Assembly (NCBI GenBank): GCA_019279435.1
Contig: JAAALK010000081.1
Span: 24,359,903 to 24,423,902 of the forward strand
DNA from: Zizania palustris
Taxonomy: Eukaryota; Streptophyta; Magnoliopsida; Poales; Poaceae
DNA: 64,000 nucleotides
Direction: 5' to 3'
Below the pieces are notes generated by a model that had not been told where the DNA came from, did not search any database, and saw nothing but the letters and a program-made list of their open reading frames with translations. Position 1 is the first letter of the stretch. Every line of letters begins with the position of its first letter. This document shows positions 36,001 to 47,315 of this stretch, piece after piece. The translations under genes and the position numbers were made by a program.

Positions 36001-37159
36001 GAATTTTTTTATTACTGTTTGTTTTTGGATTTAGAAAGGTTTGTTTGTCCGGGAATTTTACAATACTTAGGGAGGAGAGGTACCAAATATTAGTCATCTA
36101 TTATATTCATCCAACGGTTGAGATTAATGCAATACCTCCTGATACCTGGTGACGATAAAATGGTACCTCTTGAACTGAAAGGGTATTTTGTATTTTTGTG
36201 TGTTGAGATTAATGGGCCGAGGCTAAGACAGCTGGGTTTGTGGGCAGAAGTTGTCGGCACGACGTGGTCGCTGGCGTGGGCGGTGAAGCGGCAGTGTGGG
36301 CCGCTTCGGCACGGGCAGTGGCAGCAGCGGGATTCACAAATCATGAGGAGGTAAGGGGGGCAGCAAGGCTACGGTGCGGGCGGCACGTCCAGTGGTGGGG
36401 TGGTGAAGATGACATGTTCGATTTTTTTCAATCACGTCCTTACGAAATTAACGGCTAAATTTGATTTGGTACCTTTGATACCTTGTATCTGATGGTACCT
36501 CCTCAAGGATATAAAAACCCGTCTTGTTTGCTAGGTGATATAGTCAATGGTTGCGACGTTAAGGCCATGGTTGTTGACATGTTTAGTGACATTTGCTTAA
36601 TTGCTGTGCTAAATAGCTAGAAAGAACAGTATTACACCTATATGGTACAATTTGGTCCTAGTGAGAGCAACGGACTGCTGTTCTAGTGTTGCAGTGTTCC
36701 TGAATATATATATCGGGCAGTGCAGTGACATGTTACATATATATGTCCTCATCTAGAACTAACAGCACATGCTCGATTATATTGGTAACAATTGCGACGC
36801 CATTGAGCTGACAAACCTCTAGCTGCCTCTTAATTTCTATTAGAACATCAGAGAACCAACTGCTATAGGAATTGTTACTGACATATATAGATCACGATTC
36901 ACGCAGGTAGGTAGCTGCTCTGCGAGATCAAGACAAAGTAGAGTGTACTACGCACTTTCATATACACACAGACACGTACAGTGTGACAATTCTCTTACTC
37001 GCAAAGTTCATATTTTTATAGAGATGCTAGTGTCAACGACACACACACGCGTACTGACACACCACCACTCGATCTTCTACAAAATCGTATTTACTTACGT
37101 AGACGATCGATGACACCTGCAGAATTCAGAGACGGCGCGCGCGCTATATAGCTAGCTAG
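33001..37159. other. Gene-poor region between the Alfin-like gene and the left START copy
   Basis: AT-rich DNA without a supported exon. It includes repeated CATATATTAATAATTTCC phrases at about 34060-34210 and a probable element around 36090-36510 with inverted GGTACC-type ends (GAGAGGTACC and GGTACCTTTGATACC). ORFs at 35738-36458 are overlapping and domain-free. Confidence 0.45.
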
Positions 37160-37687
37160 CTAGCTAGCTCCGATTCTTATGGTGCCTGCTAGCTCGTCGT
37201 CGCCGTTGGCGCCGCCGCCGCCAGAGTCCATGGTGGTGAGCGCCAGCTTCTTGAGCTTGGCGATGATCATGATGACGAGCTTGCTGTTGAGCCTGCTAAC
37301 GAAGCAGCGCGGCAGCCACCCGGCGGCAGGGTCGAGCTGCACGACGTAGGTGACGACGCAGCAGGACGGGTCTCCGTCGAGCTTCTCGACGACCCAGCCG
37401 GACTGCAGGAGCAGGCAGCCGCCGCGCCCGGAGCCCCTGCAGCGACAGGAGGAGTCGGGGGGGAGCAGGCCCGCGGCTATCTCCTTGGGCAGCGACGCCA
37501 CGGCCACCACCAGCGTGCCGTCGTCCATGGTCTGCCGCCGCTCGTACACCACGACGTCGCGCCGCCGGAACGAGAGGCCCGCCGACCGCGCGCGCTTGGA
37601 GGCGTCGCCTAGCCTGAGGTGGATGATGCTCAGGTCGTCGCCTAGCTCCTTGATGTACGTCGCGTCCACCAGGTCAGACTCCCACTG
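37160..37687 (-). pseudogene. START-domain exon 3 copy (5'-truncated duplicate)
   Basis: An open exon of 175 codons plus stop, beginning at the acceptor TTGCAG/CAGTGGG. It reads QWESDLVDATYIKELGDDLS, DVVVYERRQTMDDG and GWVVEKLDGDPSCCVVTYVVQLDP, then LPRCFVSRLNSKLVIMIIAKL, the second half of a START lipid-binding domain. Exons 1-2, present in the right-hand gene at 58775-59341, were not found on this strand; a 1000-N gap lies 3 kb upstream. Coding sequence is undamaged, and it matches the start of the right-hand exon 3 except for one visible change (Ser here, Pro there). It may be a pseudogene, a gene whose 5' part is lost in the gap, or an assembly-placed allele. Confidence 0.7.
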
Positions 37688-38227
37688 CTGCAACATCGAA
37701 TAAATCCAAGATTTAATTCAACAAATTAACCACAAATTTAATTAGACGGTGATTAATACGTAATTCCAATGTAATTAAACCCGACTGCATTTTACATATA
37801 ATTATAAATAGAGAGTTTTTGCTTTAAAAAAAGAGATCAATTGTGAAAGGATACGAGTAACTTAGCTTTAATTTAAAATTAAATTTTAATCTACTTTATA
37901 GTTAAGATTTTCCGATAGTAACATTATATTAAAATAGCATTATTGTAAAAAAATATTTATGGTCAAATTTTAATTTAAAGATAACATGCATGCCAAATCC
38001 ATTATATTCATGATTGCATACACTTTTTAATTATTCTAGTAATTAAGTTATTTCCTATTCGATTGACTGCTGGTCTAGTAACTATCTGCCTATCTGGGTC
38101 CATACATGGCTCATTTCACTGCTTAAGTACCACAGATTAGCGAAAAGCATAATTACTTGCATTAATTAATCTAATTCTGGCCATCCCAAACTTATAAAAT
38201 GGTTGATTTGGACCAATATTTTTTCAA

Positions 38228-38373
38228 GAAAAATTACTCACATACCATTATAATTTTTAAAAATTGCCTACATGCCAATTTTAGTGACTGTGGTCGCTCC
38301 TGTCTATCAGCGACACATCGATAATATATTGACAAACCGTAAAAATTATAATAGCACAGAAAAACTAACCATC
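38228..38373. mobile_element. 146-bp Mutator-type MITE, copy 1 (left arm only)
   Basis: Starts GAAAAATTACTCACATACC and ends in an inverted GGTTAGTTTTTCTG-like terminus. It is flanked by TTTTTTCAA and TAATTTCAA (9 bp, two mismatches). The right arm has the uninterrupted site near 63384-63392. Confidence 0.7.
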
Positions 38374-38495
38374 TAATTTCAAAGTGGTTTTGGCTCTATT
38401 GCTTTTCTCCGTTGATACAAACAACAATTTTCAATCTTATTATATCTTTACGGTATAAAACACTTCGTAGGATCTTTCTTAGATAGTTAAATATA

Positions 38496-38641
38496 GGGAA
38501 AATTACTCACATGCCATTATAATTTTCAGAAATTGCCTATATGCCACTGTCAGTGACTGTGGCGGCCCCCATATGTCAGTGACACATTGATGTCATATTG
38601 GCAAACCGCAAAAATTGTAATGGCACGGAAAAAATTAACCC
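38496..38641. mobile_element. 146-bp Mutator-type MITE, copy 2 (left arm only)
   Basis: Starts GGGAAAATTACTCACATGCC and ends AAAAATTAACCC. It is flanked by perfect 9-bp duplications TTAAATATA (38487-38495 and 38642-38650). The right arm carries a single TTAAATATA equivalent, the empty site. It has the same family and length as the copy at 38228. Confidence 0.88.
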
Positions 38642-39179
38642 TTAAATATAATATCTGTTCACGTCGCTTAGTTATTGTGGGTAAATAATATAAAATTCTA
38701 CTAAAACACACATAATCTTGAACCTCAGACCAATCTAAGAATGCATTTTTTTTAAAAAAAATGGCTTGATTTTATTTAAAGGTCATATGTGGTGGGGTGT
38801 GATACGAGGATTTCTTGTGAGGTTAGTCATCGTAGTACTGCTCTCGTCCCAACATATATAATACCTGGAATTCTAATGGAATCCGGTACCAAATGCTTGC
38901 ATCTCGTTCCACTCAAATTAAACATTAATTAGAAATTGCTTCCAAATACAATTCATCTGGGAGCCATGTAAGAGAAAACAAATTGAACCCTAATAATCAC
39001 ATCTGACACGTACGTCCATTTCGTTCGGTCACAGCTAATAATTAAGACTGGAAATGAAGGACCTGACAGGCTAGCCACCTTAATTAGCCGTTAAACAAGT
39101 TCACGTTAATTACGCAAGGTTGGGCATGTGGCTCCACGTGAGCTCACATGCAATGTGGGTTTCGAATGCTGTTAATTAA

Positions 39180-39507
39180 GGGGGTGTTTAGATTGGGATC
39201 ACGTCAAATGTTTAAATACTATTTTGCAGTATTAAATGTATATTATTTACAAAACTCATTCATAATCAGAGGATTATTCACGAGACGAATCTAATGAGTC
39301 TAATTACACCATGATTTGAGAATGTGATGCTACAATAAACATTTGCTAATTATGGATTAATTAGGCTTAAAAAAATCGTCTCGCGGTTTAGTCTCCGATT
39401 CTGTAATTATTTTTATAATTAGTTCACGTTTAGTACTTCAAATTAATGTCAAAAACATTCGATATGACACGGACTAAAATTTAGTCCCTGAATCCAAACA
39501 CTCCCCC
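39180..39507. mobile_element. Tourist-like MITE shared by both arms (left copy)
   Basis: A 328-bp element with GGGGGTGTTTAGATT and CCAAACACTCCCCC ends flanked by TAA. The orthologous copy is at 62307-62633, so it predates the duplication. Confidence 0.75.
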
Positions 39508-40742
39508 TAAATCAGCACACACATGCTCATGCTCAATTGCTCATGCGTGTCTAATTAATTAATGTAATTTCTCTGTGATCTGACGGGCACATGCATGATG
39601 CATCTATCTAATTAATCATGCATCCTCGTATCGCCCTCTGTCTTATCTCCATCGTCTCTATTTTTTTTTCCTGATCACCAAGTGCCAAATGATTTGGCAT
39701 GTACTTGTGTGGGCTCGCAATCTCATGCATACATGTCTGCCTAGCTCTCGTCTCACGCATGTTACCGAATCATCTGGTTTAGAGGGCTTCGACTATACTC
39801 TGTAGTCGCGATAGATTCGTATCGTTCGGTGCGGGGTACCCCTCCACACATGTCGGATCGAAATCCGATGGATCTGGAGAGGACGACCGCGGAGGATCTC
39901 GTTTGATGTTACCGTGTCTCTTAGGTTAGTTTTAAGTTAAAATTTATTCTAAATATAATAGTATTGGTAAAAGATAACTTTTATTTTAAAAATATTTATA
40001 CTTGTTCTATATTACACATTGCTAACTATTTTAGACTAGTTATGTGTATAGTATTGTTTTCTTACTAATCTACTTAATCAAGCTTAAAACTAATTATGTT
40101 TTGGAATATAGAGAGTAACTTTTACTTCTCATCCTAATCGTAATGGCACGCGAGAAATTTTCAATATTATCAAATAAACAAACGATGTTTGATGTATTAA
40201 TGTATATAACTTATATAGGTTTAGTTATTATTATTTCTGTGATTTATTAATGTGTGTATTGTATGTTTCTATATTGTTTTTTCTAATAGTGTACGAAAAT
40301 ATAATTACAGGCAAACATTTTTGAGACCAAATATATTTCTTATATATAAATTTTACGATTTAAACATTTTGGGAGGCTTTTTAATTTGCATACCTGTTAG
40401 TATGCTATCTATGTGAGATCATAGTCAGCAATAGTTAACAAATAAGTACTAATAAAAACAGATATTACTTGGGACACTGTTGATGTCTTTCGGCAATCCT
40501 AATGATGGGTTTGTTGCTTTATATCCGCAAAACACTATCCTCTGTAAACTATACTATCAACCTAATTTCTTAATAGAAGTTTCACGGTAATTTTTTTTAT
40601 ACATTCCCTTTATTTCTCTCTCCCTTCTAGTTCAATTCATTTCTTTTCTTTCTTTTCTATTTTTTTAAATTTTCTTGCTACGTCAGATTCCTCTGAAGAT
40701 CAGATTCTCTTGAAGAGTGTGGTCTTAATATTTAACGAAAAA

Positions 40743-41742
40743 NNNNNNNNNNNNNNNNNNNNNNNNNNNNNNNNNNNNNNNNNNNNNNNNNNNNNNNNNN
40801 NNNNNNNNNNNNNNNNNNNNNNNNNNNNNNNNNNNNNNNNNNNNNNNNNNNNNNNNNNNNNNNNNNNNNNNNNNNNNNNNNNNNNNNNNNNNNNNNNNNN
40901 NNNNNNNNNNNNNNNNNNNNNNNNNNNNNNNNNNNNNNNNNNNNNNNNNNNNNNNNNNNNNNNNNNNNNNNNNNNNNNNNNNNNNNNNNNNNNNNNNNNN
41001 NNNNNNNNNNNNNNNNNNNNNNNNNNNNNNNNNNNNNNNNNNNNNNNNNNNNNNNNNNNNNNNNNNNNNNNNNNNNNNNNNNNNNNNNNNNNNNNNNNNN
41101 NNNNNNNNNNNNNNNNNNNNNNNNNNNNNNNNNNNNNNNNNNNNNNNNNNNNNNNNNNNNNNNNNNNNNNNNNNNNNNNNNNNNNNNNNNNNNNNNNNNN
41201 NNNNNNNNNNNNNNNNNNNNNNNNNNNNNNNNNNNNNNNNNNNNNNNNNNNNNNNNNNNNNNNNNNNNNNNNNNNNNNNNNNNNNNNNNNNNNNNNNNNN
41301 NNNNNNNNNNNNNNNNNNNNNNNNNNNNNNNNNNNNNNNNNNNNNNNNNNNNNNNNNNNNNNNNNNNNNNNNNNNNNNNNNNNNNNNNNNNNNNNNNNNN
41401 NNNNNNNNNNNNNNNNNNNNNNNNNNNNNNNNNNNNNNNNNNNNNNNNNNNNNNNNNNNNNNNNNNNNNNNNNNNNNNNNNNNNNNNNNNNNNNNNNNNN
41501 NNNNNNNNNNNNNNNNNNNNNNNNNNNNNNNNNNNNNNNNNNNNNNNNNNNNNNNNNNNNNNNNNNNNNNNNNNNNNNNNNNNNNNNNNNNNNNNNNNNN
41601 NNNNNNNNNNNNNNNNNNNNNNNNNNNNNNNNNNNNNNNNNNNNNNNNNNNNNNNNNNNNNNNNNNNNNNNNNNNNNNNNNNNNNNNNNNNNNNNNNNNN
41701 NNNNNNNNNNNNNNNNNNNNNNNNNNNNNNNNNNNNNNNNNN
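40743..41742. other. Scaffold gap of exactly 1000 N
   Basis: Undetermined bases of a round length, so the true gap size is unknown. ORFs crossing it are artefacts. The left START arm and a gypsy element abut its two sides. Confidence 1.
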
Positions 41743-42085
41743 AAACAATCAACCGTAAATACGTGTATAGGGCAGCTCGGGGGACGGCTCGATCTCGGCT
41801 CGTGGGAGACGGGTGGGGTCGAGGAACTGGACGGTCGGCGGGTGGTGCACTGCGGGAGATCCTCTTGGGCCTCACTGTGGGAGTCTGGATGGGTTTCTTC
41901 CCGGCGAGGCGGAAGAGGTGCGATCTCCTCTAGGTCCTTCTTTAGCTCCTCGATCTGGTAGCGGAGGTGCGGGTTGGTGGCGACACGCTGTCGAAGAAGC
42001 TCATTCTGACGCCGCAACTCCTCTGCCTCGGCAGCCAATCGGTGTCCCTGCTGGATGCGGCGGCGAAGCTCTCCGTTCTCGCGGT

Positions 42086-42571
42086 TCAGATCCTCCGAAG
42101 AGTGTCGGTAGAAGCTGATGGTGTCGCGCTGTCCATTGGCGTCCTGCAGCGCCTCGTAATGAAGATCATCCATGGCCTCAATAAGCGCATGGTATGTCCA
42201 ATCGCGGAATGACGCTGGGAGAGGGTGCTGACGAAGACGCTGTGGGGACTCCCTGGAGTGCGAAGAGGCACAAAGCGGAAGTCCGTGTCATAGAGCTCAC
42301 TGTCGTATCTCATCCGGAGCTCCGTGAGTGCCTGGAGGGCGGTGCGCTGACTGGCCACCAGGAAGGTAGGTCCTCCTCCGCGGTAGGTGTGGGCTGTCTG
42401 AGGGGAGGGCTGGACGACGACGGTGACCTCGCAGTAGCTTTCTTCCTCGTCGGGGAAGACTCCATGGTACATCGGCTCTTGCTCGAAGCCGAGGAAACTG
42501 ACGAGCATGCGTAGCTCGCGGACGAATCCGGCCTCGTCACGAAGGTTCCCGTTCATGGTACGGATCGGCAT
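42086..42571 (-). pseudogene. Uncharacterised retrotransposon ORF downstream of the primer-binding site, frameshifted
   Basis: MPIRTMNGNLRDEAGFVREL through YDTDFRFVPLR occupies one frame. The continuation MDDLHYEALQDANGQRD, with a coiled-coil-like stretch LNRENGELRRRIQQ, is in another frame starting at 42173, so a frameshift near 42180 breaks the ORF. The position after the LTR suggests a gag-like or accessory retroelement protein. No named domain is recognised. Confidence 0.6.
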
Positions 42572-42712
42572 CTACAAAAGAGAGAAAATTTTTTGTGAAA
42601 ATCTTAGAAGATAAGAGGATAAGTAATCTTTGTAAAATATAGTGAATATATATATAGTCCTAAGGTCAGGTCTGTTTGGCTTCCTACAGTCAAGTCGGCT
42701 CTGATACCATCT

Positions 42713-45700
42713 TGTCGCGCCCCGATTTAATAATCAGGACTTTATTGAAATTCCATAGAAATCAATAAAACAAGACGTTCATCACACGACCACGTACATT
42801 ACGAGCAATCATTCACGGTTCGTAGACCGCATTAATACAAAAGTGATTAAAGATGAAGAGAAACTAATAAAACAATGGTCCTAGATGAACGCCTCCTTCC
42901 AGTCTCGCCTTGACTGGGTCGCTACTCCAGACTTCATCCTCCTCGTAGTAGACTGGCTCTGATGTTGTAAGTCAACGGGGTGAGTACAGATGTACTCAGC
43001 AAGCCACCGAATGCAAAATAATGCAAGGTAATAACAAGGGAGATATTGGCTAATTTAGCGGAAGCAGCATATGTGTAAAGCTTTAAATGTGAGCAGTTTA
43101 TTAGTACGGAAAAGTAAACATGTGCATGTGTATCATCATCTTCTAACTCGAGGGGTACAGTCAGCCCCACCTCGCTCAACAGTCCTTACGTGCCATGAAT
43201 AACTTGAACATTCAAACAATTGTAAACTAACTGCGAGTAGTCACACCACCCGCCCTTGACCGTGGGCTCGGCTTTTCGAAAAGATTAAATTACTCTGATC
43301 AGAGATGTACCACTGTACCCACAAGGCACGCACTCATCACCTACACCGAAGTGTAACGAGATGACCCATCACACGGGAACTCGTGCCAAAACCTTCCATA
43401 TAGTCCTCCCCGACTCAATAGCACCCTCTTATGGGTTTCATATGGTGTCCCGACGCATCGGAGCCCCACCATACCCCCCCTTGAGCCTCGTCGGTACAAG
43501 TCGCCCGCAGGCTAGCCCCTTGCCCCCTCCTCTATGGTGCATCAAGCCGGGGTATTCCATACTTCCAGTTAGGACTTACCCATTAGACTTGTGGTTGGTA
43601 CGGAAGTGCTTTGCAACAGATCCCGCAGACCGGTCCTTATAGTGCCCCGGGTGCGACAAACCAGTGCCCGAGCTTGCACCCGGAACCCACCATACTTATA
43701 ACCTAGCCAAACTCCACAGAGTCCAGAGACGAGAATAACAGGGGAAATTCATATACAGAATCCAGCTATCTACGACTCATTCTTTTTATCCTATAGCAGT
43801 TGTGCCGGTACATTGGGCACTAGCTAATATTTTTATAGTAGAGTGACAAGGAGTTAAGGCTCAATAAGCATGGCTTGGGTTTGCACACAAGGACGGGGAT
43901 CTAATAAATATAAGTGTAAGGCTTGAATATTTGACTAATGCAATATTAACCTATGGGTTATAGCGATAATTTATTGAAACATGGGCTCAATATGATCAAC
44001 TGTTTCCACAGAGATGGTCGATGACTTGCCTTGATCAGCAAAGGGGGATGGAGGAACCTCGGGGTAGAACTCCTGCTCCTCGACGAACTCGTAGTCTTCT
44101 CGATACGGAAAATAAACAATACATTTAATAGACAGATAAAATTCACCAAATATTAAACATACACATTTGTAGGTTTTATTATGTGAAGTAATATTTCTAA
44201 TATTTCAAGGTTTTGTTCAAAACAGTAAAGTTTAATATTTTAGAATTTTCCCAATTTATTTTCTGTATTTTTAATTTTAACCCTAAGGGATTTTTATTCA
44301 TTTATTTATTAATAATATTTTAAGTAACAGAAACATACTGTTTTTATTGTATTAATGGGTAGAGAATAATATTCTGGTTCTAACAAAATTTGAATGGTGA
44401 AATTTGGAGTTAAAATGAGCAAGATATGAATTTTGAAGTTTAAACAATTTTCTGGAATTTTATTTAAACTAGATTCAGTCTCTGGTCCACGGTGAACCAG
44501 GTTCACCGTGAACCCGTGACTATGCGCGTGGACCCGAGCGATCTGGACCGTTGGATCTGGATCCAGCGGCCAGATGCGAGGCGGGGGTTTTAAATGAATT
44601 TCAACGGCTCAGATTAAAACGTGACGAAGGGTTACACGTGGACGCCTGAGATCGCTCGGAGGCTTTAAGTGGCGATCGACGGTCGTGATCGCCCGATACC
44701 CTTCGATCAGATCCGAGGGCTCGGATTAAATCCCGAAGGGATTTAATCGTAGCCCTCCGATCGTGATCGGACGGCCACGATCGCGTCCGGCACGGCACGA
44801 CGTAAGGGGGCGCGTACCCCCTTCGTCTCCGGCGACGGCGGGTTCGGGCGCGGTGGCAGCGGCGGCGGCGAGCGCCTACGTGCCAAGCTAAGACCAAAAT
44901 GGAATGCGGGGAGCAAGGGGGTCACGATGGTACCTTCGGCGGTGAAGGTGGGTGACGGACGGCGACGACGGCGAGGGTAGACGGTGAGGTCTCCTCGGGA
45001 GCTCGACGGCGACGGCGATCCGGTGGCTTTCACGACTGATGGAGGCGTGGCCGAGGACGGGTGGACGACGGCGGACCCGATGGGAGCGGTGGCTAGGGCA
45101 GGGGAGGCCGGAGGCGGCGGCGATCGCTCGCCGGAGGCGGAGCAGAGGGGAAACCCGAAAAACGGGAATTGGGCGCTCTGTTCTCACTCGACTCGGGCTG
45201 CTACGGTGTGGCTGAGGGCGGTGGTCTCAGGAGGTTTAAATAGGGGGGGTCGTCGGCCTCCCTATGGCAAGGAACCGAAAGGTTCCCGAGAGCTCCGGCG
45301 AGGGTTACCAAAAGCTTCGGGAAGCTTTCTATAAGCGCGAAAACGCGTCGGCCGTAGATGGAAGGGGAGCGGTGGCGACCAGGGAAGGTGATCGGAGGGA
45401 GATCGAGGCGATCCGGTGGCCGGCGGCGAGGAAACAGAAGGGGATCGCCGGGGAAGGAAAGGGGAGCGATCCCCTTCCATCGGAGACGAAGGTTCTGACA
45501 GGTGGCCCCCACCTGTCAGCGACCGAACCAGAAAAGGAAGGGCCGACAGGCGGGCCCCTCTTGTCAGAGAGTGAGTGGCCACGGGCTGGGCCAAAGGCCG
45601 TCGGGGAAGGTTTCGGGGTTGAGGCCCGTTAAGGCTTTTTAATTCTTTTCTGATTTAAAATAATTCCAGTAATTCATTTATTTGATTAAGGGTTGAATCA

Positions 45701-45909
45701 CTGTTTGATAAAAATTTGTAAAAATTCCTAAAATTATATTTTGATCTCTAGTTCATCTCATAAAATTTTCAAGTCCAGATTTTAAGTATTTCTCCCTGTT
45801 TGGCTTTATTTGGGTTCTTTGGGATTTTTCCTTTATTAATAAATCCAGAAATGATTTAAATATTATTTTCTTTTTACTTTTATTCCTTTTTAATTTCTGG
45901 GGTGTTACA
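42713..45909 (-). repeat. 3.2-kb long terminal repeat
   Basis: On the minus strand it begins TGTAACACCCCAG and ends GGGGCGCGACA. Length is about 3197 bp, unusually long. The many overlapping GC-rich ORFs inside (44600-45630) are not treated as genes. It resembles the long-LTR rice gypsy families (RIRE3/RIRE8 type) in size, from memory. Confidence 0.8.
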
Positions 45910-46274
45910 TCTAGTACCTCTGCTAGGAAATCCACGGCTGGTAGCCCCAGGCCAGCCTCGAAGAATGCCTCGAAGACTACCACTTCTCCGCGCCGAGGCC
46001 GTGGAGTCGACTCTGTCCCGGGAACACGAGTCCTCATTCCGGCTCCCAACTTCCCATCTACTGCCTCTTCGATGGACTCCGCTGTGCTCACTGACTGACC
46101 AATAACGAAGCTCTGGGCCATCTTCTTCTTGGAGGGCGGACGGAGCGCCCGAGGGTTCTTGGGCCAACCGCCGCCCGGGCCCCCCGCCATTGTCGTGGCT
46201 GCTGATGCCGCCCATGCCTGCCGCTGCGCCATAGTGCTGGCCGCCAAAGGAGTGGTGTGGCTGGTTCTCGCCAT
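45910..46274 (-). pseudogene. Antisense ORF in the interrupted LTR element
   Basis: The ORF starts MARTSHTTPLAAS (46274) and reads AQRQAWAASAATTMAGGPGG and ALRPPSKKKMAQ before being cut by the gypsy LTR at 45909. A GGTTATAAAAGGGGG box lies about 100 bp upstream on the same strand (46370-46384). It is opposite in direction to the LTR at 46831, whose own TATA box points to plus. No domain is recognised. Confidence 0.5.
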
Positions 46275-46830
46275 TACGCTCAAGTGCTCGAAGGGGCAGA
46301 AGGTTGAGGGGAAAGGTGAATTGCAAGAACGGTGAATGCGGTAAAAAATTTCCAGTAATCCCTTTCTCCCCCTTTTATAACCGCACAATCTATACTGCTC
46401 TTCGAGAAGTTTCACACTGCAGGTTCGGCTTCCGTCGCTGACAGGTGGGGTTGGAAAGTGAAACGGCGTGCAACCGCCGAAGAAATCGACCGTTACTTCT
46501 TTTTTACAGAGGGTAACGGCTATTTGCGCCGTAACGGTCATATTGACGGCACCCCACGACGTCCACACTTCGTAACCGCCCGCACGACGTTCACGCTCCG
46601 TAACTGCTCTCGTAGCACTCATGCTCCGAAGCCATGCTGCTCCAGGGAGTTTTCCTCACTATGCCAAAATTCGGAGACGAACGTTTTAAAATATTGGGCT
46701 TAATATTCCGAGCTAAATCATAGTATCTTCGCATTCCCTTCAAGTCTCAGAAACTAAAAATGTTCCTTTCGTATACTGCCTTCTTTCTAAAAAATAGGTT
46801 ATTTACAGAAAGGCGTATTCGAGGGGCTAC

Positions 46831-47315
46831 TGTTGGGGGAAATTACTTCATTTCCACGACTTAAAGGTTAACCCTCCGTAGGCTCTAAGAAGGCCCCGAA
46901 GATGGTCGACTAATGCTCGAAGATACGTCAGCACGGTCGAAGGGTGCCACGATGCGAAGTCTCGGAGGACCCTCCGAAAGGAGAAAGGAGGCTTCGAAGC
47001 AGGAAGACGTGACTGATTGGACGCCCTGCTTATCCATCTACCCTGCAGCACTTTACCGTGCATAACCTTATTTATAATACTGAAGGTCATTTGTAATATA
47101 AGGGTAAATAGGTCTATTCCTTTAACCTTTCTCCCTATAAATACCCCCCTTTGTACCTTGTAAGAAGGATCCAGAACCAGTGGTTCAAACACATACATTC
47201 GGACCTCTTGAGTTGTTATCCTTTACGGAGGCTCAAGTTTGTCCTAAAAACACAAACCTCTTGTTTGTTTGTTCTTAACTACTAAGAACCTGTTGGTGTA
47301 ACTTTTACGCCAACA
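46831..47315 (+). repeat. 3' LTR of the interrupted element (485 bp)
   Basis: Bounded by TGTTGGGGGAAATT and TTTTACGCCAACA, preceded by the purine-rich GAGGGGCTAC. It contains CTCCCTATAAATACCCC at about 47131-47147, a plus-strand TATA box. Confidence 0.75.

Larger units (their letters stand above)
37160..40742 (-). repeat. Left arm of the START inverted duplication
   Basis: From the exon 3 acceptor (37687) to the gap, this sequence is the reverse complement of 63893 down to about 61110, with high identity (roughly 97% over the shared MITE). It is interrupted by arm-specific insertions. The outer limit beyond 64000 on the partner is unseen. Confidence 0.9.
41743..45909 (-). mobile_element. Ty3/gypsy-type LTR retrotransposon, 5' part
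   Basis: Read on the minus strand, a 3.2-kb LTR (45909 to 42713) is followed by the primer-binding site TGGTATCAGAGC (42709-42698) and then a coding region that runs into the gap. The other end and 3' LTR are not visible. It is inserted in another LTR element: the sequence beyond 45909 continues an unrelated ORF. Confidence 0.85.

Noticed and set aside
40700..42173. Long ORFs of 338-482 codons on both strands across the gap
   Set aside because: They consist mostly of undetermined residues from the 1000-N run. Only 41743-42173 holds real sequence, which is retroelement.
44601..45632. Several overlapping GC-rich ORFs
   Set aside because: They lie within the 3.2-kb LTR on both strands, with biased composition and no recognisable domain.
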